The translations under genes were made by a program, and so were the position numbers. 6,475 bases of DNA, taken from contig JAGQQP010000242.1 in the NCBI GenBank assembly GCA_020426085.1, positions 1 through 6,475 on the forward strand. Direction: 5' to 3'. This document shows, one piece after another, positions 1 to 5,842 of the stretch (position 1 is the stretch's first letter; the number at the start of each line of letters is the position of its first letter). The notes beneath the pieces were generated by a model. It was not told where the DNA came from. It saw nothing but the letters and a program-made list of their open reading frames with translations, and did no database searches. The stretch comes from Planctomycetaceae bacterium. Its GTDB lineage: Bacteria > Planctomycetota > Planctomycetia > Planctomycetales > Planctomycetaceae.

Positions 1-295
1 CGGCATCGGTCAGCAGCGGGACGAATTTACCGCCGCGCCCTTTATTACCGCCGCGCCAGCCGCCGCCATGAATCCAGACCACCAGAGGCGGATTTTTCAC
101 GTTGCGAGGCAGATACAAGTCGAGCAGCAGGGACGAGCCATCCACGTTTGCATATTCCACGTCGCGGTGTTCAATCAGGTTCCCGCGGAACTGTGGCGGA
201 CTGTTCGGGCGGGGCTTTTGTGCAAAGTTCACCTCCTGCAGACAGACGATGAAAACCAGGCAGGTGATGAAGGTTCTGAAAAAAAGCGAAGTCAT
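1..295 (-). CDS. Secreted alpha/beta-hydrolase (esterase/lipase-like), N-terminal part only
   Basis: This reading frame runs from an ATG at 295 to the window edge without a stop, giving 98 residues; the C-terminal part lies outside. Residues 1-26 form a signal peptide: a short N-terminus with one Arg, a hydrophobic core (about 8-19) and a possible signal peptidase I site after NFA or FAQ. The two Cys residues in the core lack a proper lipobox. From about residue 43 the chain enters an alpha/beta-hydrolase fold: a strand ending LLLDLYLP, then PPLVVWIHGGGW, with HGGGW at 76-80. HGGGW is the oxyanion-hole motif of the HSL/BD-FAE-like esterases. The catalytic Ser, Asp and His would lie in the missing part, so activity cannot be judged. 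The start is supported by AGGAG at 302-306, six bases upstream. It is probably an exported ester hydrolase acting in the periplasm; the substrate is unknown. The MarR gene lies upstream on the same strand. Confidence 0.85.
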   Translation of the reverse strand, partial: MTSLFFRTFITCLVFIVCLQEVNFAQKPRPNSPPQFRGNLIEHRDVEYANVDGSSLLLDLYLPRNVKNPPLVVWIHGGGWRGGNKGRGGKFVPLLTDA

Positions 296-363
296 GCTGT
301 GCTCCTGAAGTGGACTGGCTGGTGAATGCTGCGCCTGGTCTGAGGCGTCTGAAATAAAGAGGT

Positions 364-389
364 TGATATATCACGTGCACGTATTATAT
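364..389 (-). promoter_or_regulatory. Candidate promoter -10 and overlapping palindromes upstream of the hydrolase
   Basis: The minus strand carries a perfect TATAAT at 388-383, about 88 bases upstream of the hydrolase ATG. No convincing -35 is seen. Just downstream, where transcription would start, are two perfect 10-bp palindromes, ACGTGCACGT (373-382) and TGATATATCA (364-373), which share base 373. A wider imperfect palindrome (366-389, 10 of 12 pairs) is centred on GTGCAC and includes the -10 box. The arrangement suggests a repressor-binding site over the promoter. The binding protein is unknown; the neighbouring MarR protein is a possibility. Confidence 0.4.
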
Positions 390-407
390 GGTATTGAACA
401 CACTGGG

Positions 408-458
408 CCGTCGGAAGTTCCGCAGTTTCCTGCTGAATCAAAAACGTTTCCGACGGAA
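408..458 (-). terminator. Possible weak terminator / inverted-repeat cluster after the marR-like gene
   Basis: About 15 bases after the MarR stop codon, the minus strand reads TTCCGTCGGAA, which can form a short hairpin, followed by ACGTTTTT. The same block pairs over a longer distance: CCGTCGGAA (408-416) is a perfect inverted match to TTCCGACGG (448-456). A third small palindrome, CGGAAGTTCCG, lies at 412-422. The short hairpin with its T run could act as a weak intrinsic terminator between the MarR gene and the hydrolase. The stem is too short to be certain. Confidence 0.35.
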
Positions 459-472
459 CTCTTTCTCTGGTC

Positions 473-892
473 TTACTGCAGGGCCCGGGTAATCTCTTCC
501 AGGCTGTTCATCAGCGTCTGTTTTTTTCGAGGTGTGAGGGCCTCTTCCAGAGTCTGGTGGATCTGACTGGAATGTCTGATCAGTTTCTTGAGCAGGCGTT
601 TTCCGCTGGCCGTTAAATAGACCCGCAGTGCCCGCCGATCGTTTTGACTGGCTTCACGGCGGATCACATTTTTCTGCTCCAGCAGTTTCAGCATGGCACC
701 TACGGTGTTGGCATCAGAGGACATACGCTCGCTGAGTTCGGTTTGAATGATGCCTTCTGCATCGGCCAGCACAGACAGCAGCACATATTGATCGACGGTC
801 ATACCAAACTCAGCAAAGTGGGCCTGCGCCACGCGATGCATCGTCAGGTAAGCCCGTCTTAATCGCATCGGAATTGTATCATCAACGGTCAT
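473..892 (-). CDS. MarR-family winged-helix transcriptional regulator
   Basis: The product is 139 residues, usual for MarR proteins, which are dimeric DNA-binding repressors (sometimes activators), often released by small ligands or oxidants. An N-terminal helix (about 8-28) and a C-terminal helix (about 97-137) would form the dimer interface. The winged helix lies between: helices over roughly 31-74 (IIQTELSERM, then SSDANTVGAMLKLLEQKNVI as recognition helix and turn) and a wing at 78-93 with the conserved D85-R86-R87 of the family. The frame also opens with a GTG at 922, but that has no ribosome binding site. The ATG at 892 follows GAAGGA with a nine-base spacer, so it is preferred. The gene is followed on the same strand by the hydrolase 177 bases away, a plausible target. 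Autoregulation is suggested by the palindrome at 1004-1019. The ligand cannot be read from the sequence. Confidence 0.9.
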   Translation of the reverse strand: MTVDDTIPMRLRRAYLTMHRVAQAHFAEFGMTVDQYVLLSVLADAEGIIQTELSERMSSDANTVGAMLKLLEQKNVIRREASQNDRRALRVYLTASGKRLLKKLIRHSSQIHQTLEEALTPRKKQTLMNSLEEITRALQ

Positions 893-1003
893 CCGTACTG
901 GTCCTTCTCTGAGGGAACGCACTTCATGTCAGGCAGGGAAGACTTCTGTCCGAATCAGTTTGCAGATTCCTGTCCAGTAGTGCAACACGACAGGGTATGA
1001 CAA

Positions 1004-1019
1004 TTTTGATGCGTCAAAA
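1004..1019. promoter_or_regulatory. Candidate MarR-type operator, TTTTGA-N4-TCAAAA
   Basis: TTTTGATGCGTCAAAA is a 16-bp inverted repeat with perfect six-base arms and a four-base centre. Its length and AT-rich arms resemble sites bound by dimeric MarR proteins. It lies about 110 bases upstream of the MarR start and covers the position where transcription from the TATACT box at 1025-1030 would begin. Binding there would block the gene's own promoter. That this MarR protein binds it is an inference. Confidence 0.5.
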
Positions 1020-1024
1020 ACGCA

Positions 1025-1030
1025 AGTATA
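1025..1030 (-). promoter_or_regulatory. Candidate -10 box (TATACT) for the marR-like gene
   Basis: The minus strand reads TATACT, five of six matches to the -10 consensus. No good -35 lies 16-18 bases upstream. The box sits in a perfect palindrome (AGTATACT, 1025-1032), so the plus strand also carries TATACT at 1027-1032 and direction is not certain. The start would fall near 1018, inside the 1004-1019 palindrome, leaving a leader of about 125 bases. Confidence 0.4.
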
Positions 1031-1246
1031 CTAAGTTGTTTACCTGTTGAGGTTTACAGATGATTCCTGATTGTGTGATTTGAGCCGGATTTTTTCTGAA
1101 CAATAATAATTAAACTATCGTAATAATATTGAGAGATCCCGAAGGCACTGTTAGGATGAGCCGCGAATTAACGTTGAATTGAGAGTCCTGCCTCCAGTCC
1201 TGCCACAAATTCATACCTCAAAAAGTACTCCTGCAAAATTAATGAT

Positions 1247-1264
1247 CGAACGGTTCGCCGTCCG
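1247..1264 (+). other. Small hairpin with TTCG loop in the leader of DUF1559 gene 1
   Basis: ACGG-TTCG-CCGT (1250-1261) forms a four-base stem closed by a TTCG loop. After one mismatch the flanking CG and CG (1247-1248, 1263-1264) can add two pairs. In the RNA this would be a compact hairpin about 110 bases upstream of the start codon. It matches in place, not in exact sequence, the stronger hairpin upstream of the second DUF1559 gene. Confidence 0.35.
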
Positions 1265-1372
1265 GATTTTGACCGATCTGATTTCCAGTGGAAATGATGT
1301 CTGTTGAATTGAAACTTCCCGCGCTTGTTTGTTGCGTTTTTTGTTTCTGTTTTTATTTTGCGAGAGAAACTC

Positions 1373-2353
<981 letters not shown>

Positions 2354-2373
2354 TGCCGCTTTCTGCAGACAGG

Positions 2374-2426
2374 CACAGAAACTTCGAGGCGACTCTATCG
2401 AAGTTTCTGTGTTGCTGTTTTCTTTT
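2374..2426 (+). terminator. Perfect 14-bp hairpin with imperfect T tract between DUF1559 gene 1 and lipoprotein gene 1
   Basis: CACAGAAACTTCGA (2374-2387) is perfectly complementary to TCGAAGTTTCTGTG (2398-2411), with a ten-base loop. TTGCTGTTTTCTTTT (2412-2426) follows, T-rich but interrupted. It starts 20 bases after the DUF1559 stop and ends 21 bases before the lipoprotein ATG. It could be an intrinsic terminator giving partial read-through, so that the pilin-like gene is expressed more than the lipoprotein, or a structure protecting the upstream mRNA end. The stem is modest in GC and the T tract is broken, so termination may be incomplete. Confidence 0.7.
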
Positions 2427-2447
2427 CGATAACGATCAGGCTACTTA

Positions 2448-2891
2448 ATGAAAGACCCTTTGATGAAATATCAGTCTCTGAAATTAACTCTGTCACTGGT
2501 ACTCAGTCTGACCATTCTTATTGGATGCAGTCACACACCCGGATCAGACAAACAACGCCGCGATGTCTCAATCACGGTGACTCTGGGAGGCACACCGGTT
2601 ACTGCGGGCCTGGTGAATCTGGAAAACGCTCAGACCGGAGAAGGGGGCGGGGGATCACTGTCCGAGGAAGGCATCGTCAGCATTCCGAACGTTGCGCTGG
2701 GAAAATACAGTGTGACCATTCTGCCTCCCGAAATGGATCCGGTCCCGCCCGAACCCGGACAGGCGGCAGCGCCTAAAAAAGCCTCGCCTGCGATTCCGGC
2801 GAAATTTCGAGACAGTCAGTCCAGCCCGCTTGAGCTCGAAGTCAGCGAAGATTCGGGTGAGTTCTCGTTCGATTTGAAAGATGCTGGCTAG
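2448..2891 (+). CDS. Small transthyretin-like lipoprotein 1
   Basis: The product is 147 residues from the ATG at 2448. The N-terminus is a lipoprotein signal: hydrophobic core LTLSLVLSLTI, then lipobox L24-I25-G26-C27, so the mature protein is lipid-anchored at Cys27. An ATG at 2463 would give a shorter, more usual signal peptide (Cys at residue 22); CAGG precedes the first start and AAAGA the second, so the choice is open. The mature chain of about 121 residues looks like one beta-sandwich domain: VSITVTLGGTPVTAGLVNLEN, a Gly-rich turn (GEGGGG), VALGKYSVTILPPE, a Pro/Ala-rich stretch (about 93-115), IPAKF, then a final strand ending FSFDLK. This is the pattern of carboxypeptidase-regulatory/transthyretin-like lipoproteins common in Planctomycetes. 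It aligns by eye with lipoprotein 2 (IPAKF/IPAKY, FSFDL/INFDL) but is more diverged from the usual pattern. No catalytic residues are evident; an envelope role beside the DUF1559 protein is inferred from position. Confidence 0.85.
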   Translation: MKDPLMKYQSLKLTLSLVLSLTILIGCSHTPGSDKQRRDVSITVTLGGTPVTAGLVNLENAQTGEGGGGSLSEEGIVSIPNVALGKYSVTILPPEMDPVPPEPGQAAAPKKASPAIPAKFRDSQSSPLELEVSEDSGEFSFDLKDAG

Positions 2892-3103
2892 ACGTCTTAG
2901 CTCCCGCTTCCGCATGTCTTCCGTTCGTAAAATAAGGCGACCAGGGGAGATACTGCGCTCTTGGTTTCGGGTGTTCTGTCCAATTGTGCTAGTCTGAATC
3001 CAATTATAAGCGAAAGATGTAACACTAATTATATAAATGAATAACGATGTTATTATTCGTCGTAAGTACAATATGAAGTGAGTAAATAATCTGTAAATTA
3101 ATA

Positions 3104-3134
3104 TTGATAATTAAAAATAGTTTAATAATATAGT
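3104..3134 (+). promoter_or_regulatory. Candidate promoter for DUF1559 gene 2
   Basis: TTGATA (3104-3109) is a good -35 match. TAATAT (3126-3131, spacer 16) or TATAGT (3129-3134, spacer 19) could be the -10; the first has the better spacing, the second the better sequence. Transcription would start near 3138-3142, leaving a leader of about 160 bases that contains the hairpin at 3163-3188. Chance matches are likely in such AT-rich DNA. Confidence 0.35.
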
Positions 3135-3162
3135 GTTATTAACTTAACATATCTTTGTATCT

Positions 3163-3188
3163 CGGCCGTTTGTGATCTCAAACGGCCG
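3163..3188 (+). other. Perfect 10-bp GC-rich hairpin in the leader of DUF1559 gene 2
   Basis: CGGCCGTTTG (3163-3172) and CAAACGGCCG (3179-3188) are perfectly complementary around a TGATCT loop. Neither strand has a T run after the stem, so it does not look like a standard intrinsic terminator. It ends 113 bases upstream of the DUF1559 start codon, at the edge of the AT-rich stretch. It could be an RNA structure in the leader, a binding site for a dimeric protein, or a terminator for lipoprotein gene 1 that lacks a T tract. Confidence 0.6.
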
Positions 3189-3301
3189 TCTGAATTCTTA
3201 CTGAGTCTGATTCGTGCTTCGATCTTTTACTACCGATCTGTGTAACTGCTGAAGCCGGAAATTCTATCTTCTTTATCTGTTTTATTTATTGAGAGAGTGA
3301 C

Positions 3302-4234
3302 ATGACTTTGAACACACAGAAGCGTCGAGGATTTACTCTGATTGAACTACTGGTGGTGATCGCGATTATTGCGATCCTGATCGCCCTGTTGCTGCCCGCT
3401 GTCCAGCAGGCCAGGGAAGCCGCACGCAGATCACAGTGCCGCAACAACATGAAACAGCTGGGGCTGGCGTTCCATAATTATCACGATAACTTCCTGATGA
3501 TGCCCACAGGTTATTTTCAGAAGAGTGGATATCAGACTGGCTGGGTGGCCCGGATTCTGCCTTACATTGATCAGGCCCCCCTTTACAACAATATCTCTGC
3601 GATTGCCGGAGAGATAAATGAGATCACACCTTGGCGATCGTCCTCAATTGGTTCGCGGACAGAATTTACGACCCCGATTCAGGTCATTCTCTGCCCTTCT
3701 TCTGAACTGGGTTCAACGGCTCCTTCGCATTCTTCCGTTTCCGGCGATCATGGTGGCCTGCATTACCGGGGGAATGGAGGATCGGTCGATGTAGGTCTGG
3801 TTTCAGGTTTTTCTACGTCCACTCATAATTATACAACCTCGGGTGTCCTGTATCCCAAATCAAAAACCCGGATGAGGGATATTACCGATGGAACCTCGAA
3901 TACATTTCTGTTGGGGGAACTCTCTTCCGGACTGAATGGCTGGGGAAGCAACACCGGATTTGATGATATGGTTGCCTGGACCTGGGCTACTTACGTTTAC
4001 GGAAGTCCTACCGGCGCGGATGGGTTCCTGATGATTGATACCAAAGCGACACAATATCCGATTGGTTCGAGTACACATTCGCAGTACGGTGTATCCTGGA
4101 GAAGTGCCCATACAGGCGGCGCGCATCTGTTGTTCTGTGACGGACGCGTGCAGTTCCTGTCGAACAGTATGAACCTGGACACGCTGAAAGGTCTGGCGAC
4201 CCGTTCGACCGGCGAAGTCCTCGGCGAATATTAA
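3302..4234 (+). CDS. DUF1559 protein 2 with type IV prepilin-like N-terminus
   Basis: The product is 310 residues. Like copy 1, it has RRGFTLIE at residues 8-15, with cleavage expected after G10 and the +5 Glu at 15, then a membrane helix to about 34. Residues 8-60 are nearly identical to copy 1, yet the codons differ at many synonymous sites, so this is an old duplication kept by selection rather than a recent copy. Family landmarks follow: [17 protein letters not shown], and H-X9-DG with H270 and D280-G281. The tail after DG is 29 residues in both copies and ends GEVLGEY here. The middle (about 65-225) is poorly alignable to copy 1 by eye and rich in Ser, Thr and Gly. The ATG at 3302 is preceded by GAGAGAG (3291-3297), deciding the start. 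Likely an exported, membrane-tethered pseudopilin-like protein of unknown function. Lipoprotein gene 2 starts 65 bases downstream with no hairpin between, so the two are probably one transcript ending at 4774-4810. Confidence 0.93.
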   Translation: MTLNTQKRRGFTLIELLVVIAIIAILIALLLPAVQQAREAARRSQCRNNMKQLGLAFHNYHDNFLMMPTGYFQKSGYQTGWVARILPYIDQAPLYNNISAIAGEINEITPWRSSSIGSRTEFTTPIQVILCPSSELGSTAPSHSSVSGDHGGLHYRGNGGSVDVGLVSGFSTSTHNYTTSGVLYPKSKTRMRDITDGTSNTFLLGELSSGLNGWGSNTGFDDMVAWTWATYVYGSPTGADGFLMIDTKATQYPIGSSTHSQYGVSWRSAHTGGAHLLFCDGRVQFLSNSMNLDTLKGLATRSTGEVLGEY

Positions 4235-4299
4235 AACGATAAACTGAGATTGTGTCTTTTTCTGATTCATTCATCATTTTTCTCGGATCATGTTCCAAT

Positions 4300-4725
4300 A
4301 TGAAGATCTATATTACATTCCTCTGTTTCGCATTGTTCGCGGTATCAGTCATGACAGGCTGTGGTGAGCAGATCGAAAAGAAACCGACGGCACCTGTGAA
4401 AGGTGTGGTCACTTATCAGGGAAAACCTCTGGAGACCGGTGAAATCGTATTCTTTCCTCAAACAGGGGAGCAGATCGCACACGGAAAAATTCAACCCGAC
4501 GGCAGCTTTCAGTTGACCACATACGATGAGGGTGATGGCGCCTTTCCGGGTACGCACAAAGTCAGCATTATTTCCGAACGGGATATGGAAGGCGTTTCCG
4601 CGGAAGATCCGGAAGCATCCCTGGAGCCATCTTACATTCCTGCCAAATATAATATGCAGAAGACGTCCGGCCTGACGGCCGTCGTGAAAGAAGGAGATAA
4701 CGAAATTAATTTCGATCTCGAGTAG
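4300..4725 (+). CDS. Small transthyretin-like lipoprotein 2
   Basis: The product is 141 residues from the ATG at 4300. The signal peptide MKIYITFLCFALFAVSVMTGC ends in a lipobox (V17-M18-T19-G20-C21 region), so the mature protein begins at Cys21 with a lipid anchor. The single mature domain follows the classic planctomycete pattern: PVKGVVTYQGKPLETGEIVFFP (about 32-53), GKIQPDGSFQLTTY (62-75), GAFPGTHKVSII (80-91), then SYIPAKY (111-117), TSGLTAVVKEGDNEINFDLE to the end. This resembles carboxypeptidase-regulatory/transthyretin-like folds; no enzyme motif is present. The frame opens earlier with a GTG at 4252, but that would put extra residues before the signal peptide. The ribosome binding site before 4300 is poor (GGA twelve bases away), so translation may depend on coupling or be low. 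It probably sits in the cell envelope with DUF1559 protein 2; the link is by gene order only. Confidence 0.88.
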   Translation: MKIYITFLCFALFAVSVMTGCGEQIEKKPTAPVKGVVTYQGKPLETGEIVFFPQTGEQIAHGKIQPDGSFQLTTYDEGDGAFPGTHKVSIISERDMEGVSAEDPEASLEPSYIPAKYNMQKTSGLTAVVKEGDNEINFDLE

Positions 4726-4773
4726 TTTGACCTCAAGATGTTTGACAGTTCGTGAACAATGAACTGGTTTAAG

Positions 4774-4810
4774 AGTGCTCTCTTTTTTCGGAAAGGGAGC
4801 ACTTTTTTTT
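4774..4810 (+). terminator. Strong intrinsic terminator after lipoprotein gene 2
   Basis: A 12-pair stem (4774-4785 with 4792-4803, one G-T pair at 4781-4796) closes a six-base loop TTTCGG. A run of eight T follows (4803-4810), the first paired in the stem. It lies 48 bases after the lipoprotein stop codon and is oriented for the plus strand. On the minus strand no T run follows, so it probably does not stop transcription of the convergent DUF456 gene efficiently. Confidence 0.9.
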
Positions 4811-4834
4811 CTGCCTGTCGGTATTCAGATCTGT

Positions 4835-5410
4835 TCAGACGAGAGAGTCAATCGTGATCATCACCAGGATGACGACTCCGATTGCCAGTTTACCCACTAC
4901 TCCGAGCAGGCGACCCACAAACGCCGCGGTGCTGATGTGCAGGCGGTTGACTTCCTGATTGCCTTTCCAGACTTCTCCCACATAGGCACCCGCGAAGGCC
5001 CCCAGGGCTCCACCGAAAATCGCGCCGAACACGGTTCCCAACGGAGGTAGAACTGGAGTTGCGACGGTTGCGCCAATCACACTGGCGATGAACGTCCCCA
5101 GTAGCGCCAGAATCATGGCACGACGACTGGCCCCTTTTTTCGCAGCGCCCGCCGAGCTGCCCAGCGCTTCGATGACTTCGCCGAGACCAGCCAGAAGAAT
5201 AGCGATGACCAGTACCGTCAATGAAATGCCATGCTCGTCCCGATCGGGCATGAACAGATAAAACAGGGCGGACAGAAAGACCATGATCCAGTTCCCGGGG
5301 ACCAGAAACAGGATCGATACCCATGACGTCAGATTCGCCAGGAAGAGCAGGAGCACCATCAGGTAGTAAAACGTGAAGGGGAGCCAGTCTGTGAGCCACT
5401 CAAATGACAT
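4835..5410 (-). CDS. DUF456-family multi-pass membrane protein
   Basis: The product is 191 residues and almost wholly hydrophobic. Segments that would span the membrane lie at about 13-37, 40-55, 61-80, 97-117, 122-145 and 163-188. The order and motifs fit DUF456 (PF04306): a first half with LFLVPGNWIMV, then AAKKGASRRAMILALLG, PPLGTVFGAIFGGALGAFAGAYVGE with Gly spaced as in packed helices, and a C-terminal FVGRLLGVVGKLAIGVVI. Family members are typically near 160 residues; this one is longer, mainly at the N-terminus. The function of the family is not known. The start at 5410 is the first ATG in frame; the ribosome binding site is weak (AGG about 12 bases upstream), so a slightly later start is possible. 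It is convergent with lipoprotein gene 2 and divergent from the VWA gene, so it is probably a single-gene transcript. Confidence 0.87.
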   Translation of the reverse strand: MSFEWLTDWLPFTFYYLMVLLLFLANLTSWVSILFLVPGNWIMVFLSALFYLFMPDRDEHGISLTVLVIAILLAGLGEVIEALGSSAGAAKKGASRRAMILALLGTFIASVIGATVATPVLPPLGTVFGAIFGGALGAFAGAYVGEVWKGNQEVNRLHISTAAFVGRLLGVVGKLAIGVVILVMITIDSLV

Positions 5411-5598
5411 GTATTGAGAACCTGTAGTTAAGAATCGGACCGAAGTATTCGCGACGCCAGTTTATTGATTTCCTCTGAAGTTGGTAATTGTTCTTCGTAA
5501 ATCGTTGTGAAATATTAGAGAATGCAAAAAAGTAACGAATGTTGAGCCTTTTTTTGTGGTTAAATTAATGCAGTTTCTTCCCACTGAAAACCAGAAGA

Positions 5599-5604
5599 TA
5601 TAAT
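5599..5604 (+). promoter_or_regulatory. Candidate -10 box (TATAAT) upstream of the VWA gene
   Basis: A perfect TATAAT, preceded by only a weak -35 (TTCTTC at 5575-5580, spacer 18). Transcription would start near 5611, giving a leader of about 230 bases that includes the direct repeat at 5621-5641 and the hairpin at 5782-5800. A second TATAAT at 5709-5714 is an alternative. Confidence 0.3.
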
Positions 5605-5620
5605 CTAATGTACACTTTCT

Positions 5621-5641
5621 GGGCCAATCTGAAGGGCCAAT
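5621..5641 (+). repeat. Tandem GGGCCAAT direct repeat, 13-base period
   Basis: GGGCCAAT occurs at 5621-5628 and again at 5634-5641. The pair lies just downstream of the TATAAT at 5599. Two GC-containing octamers in AT-rich DNA stand out and might be a protein-binding site, but two copies are too few to exclude chance. Confidence 0.4.
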
Positions 5642-5781
5642 GATTGTATTTGTCTGATTTCAGGGGTAAAATCGTAGATTTGATGAACCATTGCTGGACG
5701 AAAATTCTTATAATCATCAATGTCGTCTGATGTAATTCGCGGGTTTTGATTTCCCGTTGTGTTCACTACGAATTCTGTTCG

Positions 5782-5800
5782 CTGTTTCTGCGCGAAACAG
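5782..5800 (+). other. Perfect 7-bp hairpin shortly before the VWA gene
   Basis: CTGTTTC (5782-5788) pairs with GAAACAG (5794-5800) around a TGCGC loop. It ends 42 bases before the GTG start. No T run follows directly, so it is more likely a leader structure or protein site than a terminator. Confidence 0.4.
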
Positions 5801-5842
5801 TCAACAGTTAAAAGTATTAGTCTATTCCAAAAGGAGCAGGCC

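Larger units (their letters stand above)
893..1372. other. 480-base gap between the divergent marR-like and DUF1559 genes
   Basis: No credible gene is seen. The left part is the MarR leader, with its promoter and palindrome near 1004-1030. At 1098-1132 there is an AT-rich stretch containing TAATAATAT (1121-1129) that may belong to a promoter for the DUF1559 gene, but no clear -35 was found. A small hairpin with a TTCG loop lies at 1247-1264. ACCGATCTG occurs at 1272-1280. A T-rich tract (about 1325-1360) runs into the ribosome binding site. Confidence 0.6.
2892..3301. other. 410-base gap, strongly AT-rich in the middle, upstream of DUF1559 gene 2
   Basis: No credible gene is seen. About 2995-3150 is made mostly of A and T, unlike the roughly balanced genes around it. 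It contains a small palindrome, ATAAC-GAT-GTTAT (3041-3053), and the best promoter candidate for the second module (3104-3134). A GC-rich hairpin follows at 3163-3188, then ACCGATCTG (3232-3240) and a T-rich tract leading into GAGAGAG. No clear terminator for lipoprotein gene 1 was found. Confidence 0.6.
5411..5842. other. 432-base AT-rich gap between the DUF456 and VWA genes
   Basis: This gap must hold the divergent promoters of the two flanking genes. On the plus strand, perfect TATAAT boxes occur at 5599-5604 and 5709-5714, neither with a good -35, and TTGAGC-N17-TTAATG spans 5542-5570. A direct repeat lies at 5621-5641 and a hairpin at 5782-5800. A minus-strand open frame (5605-5856) starts with TTG and has no ribosome binding site. 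Its C-terminal half reads like protein, but I cannot assign it; it is either chance or a gene remnant. Confidence 0.5.

Noticed and set aside
68..325. Plus-strand open frame over the hydrolase
   Set aside because: It is antisense to the hydrolase gene, which has a signal peptide, HGGGW motif and ribosome binding site.
893..922. GTG start for the marR-like gene at 922
   Set aside because: No ribosome binding site precedes it, whereas GAAGGA precedes the ATG at 892.
1325..1372. Upstream extension of DUF1559 gene 1 to a TTG
   Set aside because: It would add 16 residues before the prepilin leader and has no ribosome binding site; the ATG at 1373 has GAGAG at a good distance.
2655..3071. Minus-strand open frame of 138 codons with a signal-peptide-like start
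   Set aside because: Its C-terminal half is antisense to the lipoprotein 1 gene and its N-terminal half is translated from AT-rich intergenic DNA, which readily gives hydrophobic residues. It starts with TTG and has no ribosome binding site.
3163..3188. Hairpin as the end of a transposable element
   Set aside because: There is no transposase, no second copy in the window and no flanking target duplication.
4252..4299. Upstream extension of lipoprotein gene 2 to a GTG
   Set aside because: The added residues would precede a complete lipoprotein signal peptide; the ATG at 4300 gives a normal 20-residue signal before the Cys.
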